DNA of 64,000 nt from Planctomycetota bacterium. GTDB taxonomy: Bacteria; Planctomycetota; UBA1135; GCA-002686595. A program made the position numbers and the translations under genes. Numbering within the stretch: position 1 is the stretch's first letter; each line of letters opens with the position of its first letter. Shown here piece after piece: positions 53,890 through 63,262 of this stretch. Location: positions 124,001 to 188,000 of the forward strand of contig DUCM01000017.1 of the NCBI GenBank assembly GCA_012959785.1, given 5' to 3'. The notes under the pieces were generated by a model. That model worked only from the letters and a program-made list of their open reading frames with translations. It ran no database searches and was not told the DNA's origin.

Positions 53890-54555
53890 TTATTTGCGAA
53901 TCACGCGGCGCGTGACCAGGGCCAGAATCAGGCTCGCCGCCAGGGCGGCGAGGGCTCCCTGAAAACCCCAAGCCGTGCGCAGGGTAGGGTCCAAGTCGGC
54001 GGCGCCCGCGGGTTCGTAGACCGCCGGGTGCCGCAACCAATCGAAGCCAGCCACCTCAAAAACCCAGACCTGAGGTGAGATGTCGAAGAGCACGGCCAGG
54101 GCCTCAGCCGGGAAGGGCCGCGCGAGCAGGCCAGCACCCGAGGGTAGAGCGCACAAGAGCCCAGCTACAACCCAAAGGGCGGCGGCGACCGCCAAGCAGC
54201 GCCTGGGGCGCATGGCTCCGCAGAGGTTGGCCAAGCTGAAGCCGACGAGATAGAGCGCCAGCAACGCCGCCGCCCCTGCCCAGGGCCGCGGGAAGACGGC
54301 GGACTGCTGAGCGAAATCAGCCCATGGCACTCCGGCGACCAGGCCCCACAACATGGGCACCAAGACCGCCCCGCGCCAGTGGCCACAAGCGGCCAGGGCC
54401 CCGGTCGGCGCGGCGCACAGGGCCCACCAAAACAGAACCGAGAGGGCCGGCGCCGAGCTTAGCCAACCCAAAACCAAGCAGGGCAGCCAGACCAAACCCA
54501 GGGCCATCCATTGTGGGCAGCGACTCGGGTACTTGTGGGAGGGAGGAGTTCGCAT
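53890..54555 (-). CDS. Integral membrane protein of unknown family
   Basis: This 221-residue protein has about five hydrophobic segments ([58 protein letters not shown], and a C-terminal helix before VTRRVIRK). Between the fourth and last helices is a soluble loop (DISPQVWVFEVAGFDWLRHP). This topology recalls ABC-2-associated permease subunits, but I do not recognise the family. ATG 54555 is preferred over a GTG two codons earlier. It lies on the same strand as the NIL and ggt genes, 111 bp upstream. Confidence 0.65.
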   Translation of the reverse strand: MRTPPSHKYPSRCPQWMALGLVWLPCLVLGWLSSAPALSVLFWWALCAAPTGALAACGHWRGAVLVPMLWGLVAGVPWADFAQQSAVFPRPWAGAAALLALYLVGFSLANLCGAMRPRRCLAVAAALWVVAGLLCALPSGAGLLARPFPAEALAVLFDISPQVWVFEVAGFDWLRHPAVYEPAGAADLDPTLRTAWGFQGALAALAASLILALVTRRVIRK

Positions 54556-54636
54556 GGGCACGGTCAGTGTGGCGCGCGGAACCGCCCCCCGTGCTAGACA
54601 TCCTTCAGGCGAGGCTTCGGGAGTACACTAGTCTAG

Positions 54637-54830
54637 CCCAGATGATTCATGCAGACGGGCTCCAAACACAGCAACTCCTTTCCTGGCGGTGCTTTGCGAA
54701 TGATGACGCCGGAGACGATCCTGTAGGGTCGCCCTGGACGGCGGAATTCGAAAAGTGCTGTCAGGGGACGAGAGGCTGCCGAATGCGGCCGCTTGCGCAG
54801 TTTTGTGGGCGTTTGCATGAATCATCCGGG
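54637..54830. mobile_element. 194-bp MITE-like element with CTAG target duplication
   Basis: The element starts CCCAGATGATTCATGCAGAC and ends with the near-complement GTTTGCATGAATCATCCGGG, giving terminal inverted repeats of about 20 bp with two mismatches. Both ends are flanked directly by CTAG (54633-54636 and 54831-54834), a likely 4-bp target-site duplication. The interior has no transposase and no good frame. CC ends with 4-bp duplications recall IS1380-family ends, but I cannot check this. It sits 35 bp upstream of the isomerase-like gene. Confidence 0.75.
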
Positions 54831-54865
54831 CTAGAAGATTTCCAACGCCCCCGCCCACTGCCTGC

Positions 54866-55822
54866 ATGCCTCCCCTTACCCGGCGCCAGTTCAGCCAGCT
54901 TCCTCTTTTCGCCGCACCTTGGTTGGCGGGCCTGACCCCAATCTCGGCGCAACCGAAATTGCGCGGCCAGTTCCCGCCGCCGCCCCGTCCCCGTGAGCTC
55001 AAGCTCGCGGCACGGATTTCCTGCGAAGGGCGCGAGGGGCCGCTCACCCGGCGCCTGGCGGGCCTGCGCGCCGCGGGCTTCGATGGAGTCGAAGCCGTTT
55101 GGCCCGGTACCTTCCGCGGAGCTGATCTGCGCGCGGCAGCGCGAGCCGCCGAGTGTCCCGTGCACGCCGTGCATGTGGGATTGGGCTTCGACGCGGCCCT
55201 CTCGAAGGACGACAGCAACCTACGCCAGCAGGGGCAAGAACGCCTTACGCGAGCCCTCGAACTCGGCGCCGAACTCGGCGCCGGAAGTGTCTCGGTGGTG
55301 CCCGGTGCCATCACCCCGGAGGTCTCCGATGCCCGGGCGTGGAATCTGGTCAAGATCGGCCTGGGAGCGCTTCTGCCGCGGGCGAGCGAACTCGGCCTGC
55401 GCCTGGGTCTACGGCTGGGACCCGGGGATTTTTTGGCCTCGCCGCTCGAAGCCGCCCGCTTCCTCGACGAGCTGGACTCCCCCGCCCTGGGCTGGCAACT
55501 CGACACGGGTTGGAGTTTGCTGCGCAGCTACCCGCAACACTGGATCCACATCCTGGGGCAACGGATCTTGAAAGTCGACCTCTCCGACTTCAGCCGCGGA
55601 GCCGCGGCCGCGGGCGGGACCGAGGCAGGATTCAAAATCCAGCTCGGCGAGGGCGACCTCGACTTCCCCGCAACCCTCGAAGCCCTGGCCCATGCCCTCT
55701 ATTCGGGCTGGCTGAGCCTGGCTGTGGATGACGCTGCCCTCGAGGAAAGCGGCCCGAATAGAAAGGGAGCCCGCACCGCTCTGCAAATAGCACAGCGAGC
55801 GCGGGCCCTATTGGAGATGTAG
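54866..55822 (+). CDS. Tat-exported sugar-phosphate isomerase/epimerase-like protein
   Basis: This 318-residue protein has a twin-arginine leader (LTRRQFSQLPLFAAPWLAG). Its TIM barrel is of the xylose-isomerase-like (AP-endonuclease 2) type, seen in RLAGLRAAGFDGVEAVWPG, LGAELGAGSVSVVPGAI, PALGWQLDTGW and HILGQRILKVDLSDF. Typical members carry catalytic Glu residues on two strands. Here the strand that should hold the first Glu reads GLRLGLRLGPGD, and the last reads GWLSLAVDD, so metal binding looks changed. It may be a binding protein or act on another substrate. It follows the MITE-like element and ends 7 bp from a convergent EF-hand gene. Confidence 0.75.
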   Translation: MPPLTRRQFSQLPLFAAPWLAGLTPISAQPKLRGQFPPPPRPRELKLAARISCEGREGPLTRRLAGLRAAGFDGVEAVWPGTFRGADLRAAARAAECPVHAVHVGLGFDAALSKDDSNLRQQGQERLTRALELGAELGAGSVSVVPGAITPEVSDARAWNLVKIGLGALLPRASELGLRLGLRLGPGDFLASPLEAARFLDELDSPALGWQLDTGWSLLRSYPQHWIHILGQRILKVDLSDFSRGAAAAGGTEAGFKIQLGEGDLDFPATLEALAHALYSGWLSLAVDDAALEESGPNRKGARTALQIAQRARALLEM

Positions 55823-55829
55823 AACCGCT

Positions 55830-56402
55830 CTAGCGCGGGCCGCGGCGCCCTCGCGCGCTGCGGCGTGCGCCCGCTTGGCCGCGAGCATTATTGCCGCGAG
55901 GACCATGGCCGCGAACGCCAGCGCCGCGCGCCTTGCCCTTGCGGCCATCGGCGCCGCGTAGCTTGCGACGGCCTTGGCCATCGCCACCGGCGCGTTTGCC
56001 TTTGGAGTTCTTGCCACGGTTGCGCAAACGCTTGCGAGCGAGGAGTTTCTCGTCGGCATTGAGCTTGCCGTCACCGTCCAGGTCAAAGTGCTTGAACTGG
56101 CGCGGAAGCGGACGCTGGGCGCGCTTTTGAAGGCCCTTGGCTTTTTCGCGTCGGCCCTTGCCGGAGTCCTTGGCCCGGCCGCCGTCGCTGCCGCGCGCCC
56201 GCATGCCCTTCAGGAAGGCCTTGCGCTCCTGGGCGCTTACCTGTCCGTCGCCGTTGGTGTCAGCTCTTGTCTTGAGCTTTTGAATGAGGTCGTGGTTGCG
56301 TTGGGCCTGGGGGCCAGGATTGGATTCCTGAGCGAAGGAGCTGCCAGCGAGGCAGAGGGCCGGGAGCAGGATCAGAAGCGATCGCAAGCTTGAGTGATTC
56401 AT
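55830..56402 (-). CDS. Secreted EF-hand protein with a basic Gly/Arg-rich tail
   Basis: ATG 56402 gives a signal peptide (SLRSLLILLPALCLAGSSFA) and a 190-residue product. Two calcium-binding EF-hand loops are clear: DTNGDGQVSAQERKAF and DLDGDGKLNADEK. Between and after them the chain is very rich in Arg, Lys and Gly (GKGRREKAKGLQKRAQRPLP; RGQAGARRSARGRRGPR at the end). Such EF-hand plus basic-tail proteins are common in planctomycetes, with unknown roles, possibly binding acidic surface polymers. Confidence 0.78.
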   Translation of the reverse strand: MNHSSLRSLLILLPALCLAGSSFAQESNPGPQAQRNHDLIQKLKTRADTNGDGQVSAQERKAFLKGMRARGSDGGRAKDSGKGRREKAKGLQKRAQRPLPRQFKHFDLDGDGKLNADEKLLARKRLRNRGKNSKGKRAGGDGQGRRKLRGADGRKGKARGAGVRGHGPRGNNARGQAGARRSARGRRGPR

Positions 56403-56767
56403 GGTGCGCTGGTGATAGATCGTTTGAAGGAATTGTGAGGGCAGCCGCTGGCGAATCAGCCAGGGCGTTTTTTCTCGCGAGCCCCTTGAAACAGTACCCG
56501 GCATCTCGGGTTCCGGCCCGATCGACACCAATTGCGCTTCATTTTGGACCGCTGCGAGGGCCACAGGGCCGCCAGAAGCCATCAGGCCTCCGCGAATTCC
56601 AAGGTGCTGAATTGAACTCTGCCCATCCCTGACCCATTTGAATACTGAAGTCTTATGCAGAGCGTGCCGATAGGGCCTCTCCAGAGAGCCCTGCCTGCGG
56701 ACCCCCCCCCGCCTGCCTGTCAGGGTTTGCCCAACCCTCGTCCCGCACCTCTTACTTGACGCGACCC
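56403..56767. other. 365-bp intergenic region upstream of aceB
   Basis: This region divides the EF-hand gene from the divergent glyoxylate-shunt pair and should hold both promoters. A small hairpin GGGCCTCTCCAGAGAGCCC lies near 56673-56691, and there is a C-run near 56701. I see no gene and no clear operator. Confidence 0.4.
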
Positions 56768-58393
56768 ATGACCTCGGATGCCCGCGAAGCCGCGACCGCT
56801 GGAGGGCTGCCCCCCGGCGTAAGCCTACACGCCCCGCCCCTGGATCTCGACGCTACCGTCTTGACCCGCACGGCCCTCTCGCTCATGGCGGACCTCGAGC
56901 GAGAGCATCGCGCGCGGCGAGCGGAACTCCTGCAAATGCGAGTCAAACGGCAAGAGCGCTACGACGCGGGCGACCTGCCCGATTTCCTGGAGGAGACACG
57001 CAGCGTGCGCACGGGCGACTGGCGCGTGGCCCCCTGCCCTTCCGACCTGCGCGACCGGAGGGTGGAAATCACGGGCCCTGTGGATCGCAAAATGGTGATC
57101 AACGCCCTCAACTCGGGAGCGCGGGTTTTCATGGCCGACTTCGAGGATTCCTGCTCGCCCACCTGGGAAAAATTGATCCAGGGCCAGCAGAACTTGATGG
57201 ATGCGATTCGGCGCAGGATCGACTTTGAGCACCCCGAAACCCACAAGCAATACACCCTGACAGACGAACCCGCCACCCTGGTGGTGCGCCCCCGAGGTTG
57301 GCACCTGGGCGAACGCCATGTACAAGTGGACGGCCAGCCGGTCTCGGCTTCGATCTTCGACTTCGCTCTGTTCCTCGCGCACAACGCCCACGAACTGCTG
57401 AGCCGCGGCAGCGGCCCCTACTTTTACCTGCCCAAGCTCGAGAGCCACCTCGAAGCGCGGCTCTGGAACGACATCTTCGTGAGCGCCCAGCGCGCTCTAG
57501 GTTTGACGATCGGCACGATCAAGGCCACGGTCCTGATCGAAACCCTGCCCGCCGCCTTTGAGATGGACGAAATCCTCTACGAGTTGCGCGATCACAGCGT
57601 GGGGCTCAACTGTGGGCGCTGGGACTACATCTTCAGTTTCATCAAGACCACCCGCAAGCTGCCCGAGTTCGTCCTGCCCGATCGCGCCAGTATCGGCATG
57701 GACCGGCACTTCCTGGCCAGTTACTCGCAGCTTCTGATCCAGACCTGCCATCGCCGAGGCGCCCACGGTATTGGCGGCATGGCAGCCCAGATCCCCATCC
57801 GCGGCAACTTCGAAGCCAACGAAGCAGCCATGGAGAAGGTCCGCAAGGACAAGCAACGCGAGGTGCAAAACGGCCACGACGGAACCTGGGTGGCCCACCC
57901 CGCCCTGGTGGACCTGGCCCGCGCCGAGTTCGACCTGCAAATGGAAGGCCCGCACCAGATCGGCAAGGCCCAAAGCAACAAGACAATCAGCCGCGCGGAC
58001 TTGCTCTGCGCGCCGCAAGGCGAGATCACATTGGCCGGCCTGCGGCACAATCTCTCGGTGGGGATTCGCTACATGGCGGCCTGGCTTTGTGGCAACGGTT
58101 GCGTGCCCATCGATAACCTGATGGAAGACGCGGCCACGGCCGAGATCTCCCGCACCCAACTCTGGCAGTGGCGCCACCACGGCGCCGAGACCACCGATGG
58201 CATCCTTGTGGATGCCGACCTCTTGCGCGATGAACTGACACGCACCCTCGATGAACTACGGACGAGACTGGGCGACATTGCCTTCACCCGCAATCGCATG
58301 GCTCTTGCAGGCGAACTCTTCGCGGGTCAGATCATGGCCCGCGACCTGCCAGCCTTTCTGACGCTGGAAGCCTACGAACACCTCACAAACTAG
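56768..58393 (+). CDS. aceB: Malate synthase (glyoxylate shunt)
   Basis: Malate synthase condenses glyoxylate and acetyl-CoA to malate. The 541-residue protein, from ATG 56768, has the AceB/isoform A landmarks: GPVDRKMVINALNSGARVFM, ADFEDSCSPTWEKLIQGQQN, IGTIKATVLIETLPAAFEMD, LRDHSVGLNCGRWDYIFSF, and GAHGIGGMAAQIPIR. A TTG four codons earlier is an alternative start. It is 30 bp before aceA, and the pair lets cells grow on acetate or fatty acids. Confidence 0.97.
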   Translation: MTSDAREAATAGGLPPGVSLHAPPLDLDATVLTRTALSLMADLEREHRARRAELLQMRVKRQERYDAGDLPDFLEETRSVRTGDWRVAPCPSDLRDRRVEITGPVDRKMVINALNSGARVFMADFEDSCSPTWEKLIQGQQNLMDAIRRRIDFEHPETHKQYTLTDEPATLVVRPRGWHLGERHVQVDGQPVSASIFDFALFLAHNAHELLSRGSGPYFYLPKLESHLEARLWNDIFVSAQRALGLTIGTIKATVLIETLPAAFEMDEILYELRDHSVGLNCGRWDYIFSFIKTTRKLPEFVLPDRASIGMDRHFLASYSQLLIQTCHRRGAHGIGGMAAQIPIRGNFEANEAAMEKVRKDKQREVQNGHDGTWVAHPALVDLARAEFDLQMEGPHQIGKAQSNKTISRADLLCAPQGEITLAGLRHNLSVGIRYMAAWLCGNGCVPIDNLMEDAATAEISRTQLWQWRHHGAETTDGILVDADLLRDELTRTLDELRTRLGDIAFTRNRMALAGELFAGQIMARDLPAFLTLEAYEHLTN

Positions 58394-58423
58394 CCCGGCC
58401 CTCAAAGCACCCACGCAAACAAC

Positions 58424-59734
<1,311 letters not shown>

Positions 59735-59785
59735 ATACCTGGAGGGCCGGCTCTCGATGCCCACGGGTTCCGCAATCGGGGGCCC

Positions 59786-61408
59786 TCAAGGCCCGAAGGT
59801 GACCTCCAGGCCGTCGGAGAGATCAAAATTCGCGCCACCGGCCACGGGATCGCGGAACCAGGCCTGGAAGTTCCAAACCGAGCCTGGGGTGAAGGCGCCG
59901 GAGATCGGCGCCGCCTGATTGTCGATGGTGACCTGCATGTCACCGAAAGGCGAGGCGAAGGTCACACCCAGGCGCGTGATCGGCGCTCCGATACAACGGG
60001 TGCCATTGCCGAAGGGCAGTTGCACCTGGTTGGGACCGTAGAAGAAAATCCCCGGCTGGTTGGCCGGGACCGGCAGGGCCAGTAGCGCCAGATCATTGGC
60101 CCCCGCGCTGGGATGGCTGCCGCTGAAGACTATCGCCGGCGCACCGCTGGAGTTGACCCTACTAGTGCAGTAGTTGAGGATCGAGCCCGCGCCGCCAGCT
60201 GGAATCGTCTGGTCGGAGAACTTGAGCCACTCCATATCCACCAGAGTGTCCGAGCCATCGCGGCCGGCGACCGAGTCGCTGACCAGGGATCCGAGGAGGG
60301 TGTACTCGGCGCGCGGACCGCGGAAGACGGCGGTGTCGCTCCCCGCTCCCCCATTGAGGGTGTTGTTGCCGCTGTTGCCGGCCAGGGTGTTGTCGAAAGA
60401 GTTGCCGCGGAGGTGGCTGGAGCTCTGGCCGGAGAGGGTCATGCGCGTGAGGTACTGCGACTTGTGGGTGTACGGAGTGCTGGAATCGAACTCGAAGCTG
60501 AAGGTCCCGTTGAAACTCGCCGCAGCGCTGAGATCAGCGGAGAAGTTCGCCGGCAGGAACTTGAGCATGGCGGTCACGCCAGCGAGATCGCCCGCTTCCA
60601 GCGCCGCGCGGGTGTGGAAGGCGTACTCGCCGCCAAAGGATGTGCCGTTGCCGTCAGGGTTATGGGCCCAGAAGCCATAGTAAACATCGATGATCGAGAT
60701 GATGTACTCGAAGGGCCGATCGGCCGGGGGCAGCTCCGAGGGTGGCGGTGGGTTGTACATGCCAGCGGCGATGGCGGCGTTGGTGGCTTGCAGGATCTCC
60801 TCGTGAAAGGCCGGCAGAGTGGGTTGAAGCCCAGCGCCGTGGACGAGGTGAAAGACCTCTTCCAGGGTGGCGTCGCGGACGGTGTTGTTCAGGTACTGGC
60901 CACTTCCCTCCAGCACCGATTCGGTGGCGTAGAGATCCTGGGCGAATATGTTGGCGTTCCCGAGGGGACCGTTGAATGCCTGACTGGCAGCCTGCTCGGT
61001 GTTGAAGTACACGAGAGCGGCTTCGAGGTTGCCCATCTGGTTCGCCAGGGCGGTCTTGTTCGCTCCGTACTGGGTGCCGGGCACATCGGTGATGTAGAAG
61101 CGCAGCACCTCGCGGGCACGCACGGCCATCTCGTCGGTCACCTGGCTCTGGAGCAAGAAGTGGATCGCCTGTCCGTTGGGCGCCACGACCTTGGTGTAGC
61201 GGTCAAAGACATTGCGGAAGACCGGGCTGACGCTGGTGGGCAGGACCACGATGCCGTTGGGCGAGGCCGAAATGTCGATATTGTCGGGCAGGGTCTGGGC
61301 TCTGGCCGAACTGCTCAGGAGGGCGCACACGCAAACGACGCCGGCGGTGGCGGGCAATGAGGGCCACAGAAGGCCGACAAGCGGGAAAACTCGGGTGTTT
61401 GTGGGCAT
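59786..61408 (-). CDS. Secreted RTX-type protein with planctomycete C-terminal module
   Basis: ATG 61408 gives a signal peptide (PSLPATAGVVCVCALLSSSA). The 540-residue protein has an N-terminal alpha-helical domain with VRDATLEEVFHLVHGAG, where EE and two His residues could bind a metal. A beta-rich part with RTX calcium repeats follows (NSGNNTLNGGAGSDTAVF). The C-terminal domain of about 125 residues (CTSRVNSSGAPAIVFSGS, NQPGIFFYGPNQVQLPFGNG, NFQAWFRDPVAGGANFDLSD) recurs at the end of many planctomycete secreted proteins and may be a sorting or anchoring module. No enzyme is assigned. Confidence 0.78.
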   Translation of the reverse strand: MPTNTRVFPLVGLLWPSLPATAGVVCVCALLSSSARAQTLPDNIDISASPNGIVVLPTSVSPVFRNVFDRYTKVVAPNGQAIHFLLQSQVTDEMAVRAREVLRFYITDVPGTQYGANKTALANQMGNLEAALVYFNTEQAASQAFNGPLGNANIFAQDLYATESVLEGSGQYLNNTVRDATLEEVFHLVHGAGLQPTLPAFHEEILQATNAAIAAGMYNPPPPSELPPADRPFEYIISIIDVYYGFWAHNPDGNGTSFGGEYAFHTRAALEAGDLAGVTAMLKFLPANFSADLSAAASFNGTFSFEFDSSTPYTHKSQYLTRMTLSGQSSSHLRGNSFDNTLAGNSGNNTLNGGAGSDTAVFRGPRAEYTLLGSLVSDSVAGRDGSDTLVDMEWLKFSDQTIPAGGAGSILNYCTSRVNSSGAPAIVFSGSHPSAGANDLALLALPVPANQPGIFFYGPNQVQLPFGNGTRCIGAPITRLGVTFASPFGDMQVTIDNQAAPISGAFTPGSVWNFQAWFRDPVAGGANFDLSDGLEVTFGP

Positions 61409-61525
61409 GCTCCAAGAGTATTCGCAAGACGGCCAGGTCGCCAGGGCAGGAGTTGATGATTGTCCAGCCAAGCCCCTTGCTGGGATCTGGGATTGTTCTC
61501 GCATGGGGGCTACGCTGGCGGGGCC

Positions 61526-63187
61526 ATGGAGTCCACCAACCCCGCACCTGGTTCAGCTGTCGAAGCTGGCGCTGACTCCCCCTGGAAGCGCGTGCTGCGG
61601 CTCCTGCCTCTTCTGCTGCCCCTTGGGATCTTCCTCTTCGCGGGCCAGCGCGGCATCGACTTCGGTCAGCACTGGGACGAGGTCCTGCGCGAGCGTGATG
61701 CGCTGCACGCGGTGCAAACCGAGGTGCTCTTGCCAGCGGAATACAAGTACCCCTCCATGTGCTTCTGGCTTTCGATGCTGGCCCTGGCGCCCGAGGCTAT
61801 CAGCGGCGCCGAACTCAACCTCAAGGCGCGCAGAACCTACCTGCAAGAGCTCGCGAGAGAGGTGACGAGTCGTGACCAGCGCCTGCGTCGGCGCAGCCTG
61901 TTCCTGGCCCTTTCGAGCCTGAGTCTCTTGTGGGTTTACCTCCTGGTTTTGCGCTGGCGCGGAAGACCGGCGGAGGCCTGCTTGGCAGCCTGCTTGCTGG
62001 CCTTCTCCTGGGAGTTTGGCTACCACGCGCGTTGGGTGGCGCCGGATGTAATCATGGCGCAGTTTGGCAGCCTGTGCTTGTTGGCACTCTTCGCTCTCTG
62101 CGACGCCAAACGACCGCAAGCCCCACTGGTCCTGGCCGCGGTGGCCGCTGGCCTCGCCACGGGCACGAAGTACACCGCCGGTCTCTTGCTCCTCGCCGTC
62201 CTGGCCATGGCTTGGCGCGCGGCCAAACCGGCAGGTACCCGTGGGGCCCTGGTCTCCTGCGCCAAGCTGCTCTCGATCTTCGCCCTCGTCTTTGTCGTCA
62301 CAACTCCAGGCGCACTCTTGCAACCCCTGGTGTTTCTGCGCGACCTGCGTTACGAAGCTCGGCACTACAGCATCGGACACTACGGCTTCACGGTCGAGGC
62401 GGGCTGGCAACACCTCTCGCAAATTTTGCGCTACCTCACATCGAGCGGGCCCTCGGCATCGGTCTGGATAGCCTGGCCTCTGAGCCTGGTGGGCCTCCTG
62501 GGAGTTTTCGTCACCTGGCGCACGGCGCGCACCGAGGCCCTGCTCCTAACCGTGGTGCCGGCCCTCTTCATCGCCTACATGTCGTGCCAGCAAGTGCTCT
62601 TCGTGCGCAACCTGCTGTTCGTCATGCCCTGTGCTGCGATCTTGAGCGCCCGCGGCATCGCCAGCCTTTGGGATCGGGCGAATTCGGGCAAGCTGCGCGG
62701 CGCCCTGGTGGCCCTGACCGGCGCAGCTCTGGCGGCCAATGCGCTTTGGATCCTGGGTGCCGCCGAGAGCGTGGCCCAGGGCCACGACAGCCCGCGCTTC
62801 GCCCAGGAACTCCAGACGGCCATCGAAGCGGCTGCGCCGGAGACCTTCTATCTCAGCCCCATGGCTCAAGAGGCCCTGGCCAAGATCCCCGGGGCAGCCC
62901 CGGAGAACACCACGACCCGGGCCGTGCCGCCCTCGGATTTCGTGGTACTCATCCCCGAAGAGTTGCGCCTCGTGGGCAGCTGGCCCTCCAACCTCCCGGG
63001 CCGAGTGGAGCGCATTTTCGGCCCCCGCGAAGTCAACTTCGACTACTACTCAACCTGGCTGGAACCGCACCTGGTGGTCCTGAGCTGGGAGACAGCCCGC
63101 GAACTGGAATCCCTGGAGGGCCGTCCCGGGGAAGTCGGGCTCTTCGGTTCGGGCGAGAGCGGAGCCTTCGATCCGGGAAAAAAGTAG
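61526..63187 (+). CDS. Membrane glycosyltransferase, ArnT/PMT-like (GT39 type)
   Basis: ATG 61526 gives 553 residues with about ten membrane helices. The first outer loop after TM1 carries the polar motif GIDFGQHWDEVL, like the catalytic Asp/Glu of GT-C enzymes. LLPAEYKYPSMCFWLSMLAL follows. Later helices and the loop FRDLRYEARHYSIGHYGF-like RDLRYEARHYSIGHYGF fit dolichyl- or undecaprenyl-phosphate-linked sugar transferases such as ArnT and PMT. It probably glycosylates lipid A, protein or an O-antigen at the periplasmic face. Donor and acceptor are unknown. Confidence 0.75.
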   Translation: MESTNPAPGSAVEAGADSPWKRVLRLLPLLLPLGIFLFAGQRGIDFGQHWDEVLRERDALHAVQTEVLLPAEYKYPSMCFWLSMLALAPEAISGAELNLKARRTYLQELAREVTSRDQRLRRRSLFLALSSLSLLWVYLLVLRWRGRPAEACLAACLLAFSWEFGYHARWVAPDVIMAQFGSLCLLALFALCDAKRPQAPLVLAAVAAGLATGTKYTAGLLLLAVLAMAWRAAKPAGTRGALVSCAKLLSIFALVFVVTTPGALLQPLVFLRDLRYEARHYSIGHYGFTVEAGWQHLSQILRYLTSSGPSASVWIAWPLSLVGLLGVFVTWRTARTEALLLTVVPALFIAYMSCQQVLFVRNLLFVMPCAAILSARGIASLWDRANSGKLRGALVALTGAALAANALWILGAAESVAQGHDSPRFAQELQTAIEAAAPETFYLSPMAQEALAKIPGAAPENTTTRAVPPSDFVVLIPEELRLVGSWPSNLPGRVERIFGPREVNFDYYSTWLEPHLVVLSWETARELESLEGRPGEVGLFGSGESGAFDPGKK

Positions 63188-63262
63188 CGATCTCCGGGGC
63201 TTGAGGCCGATTATCGCTCAAGGGCGCTGGAGATGGCCGCTTGCATCGGGGATGCTCTCGCC

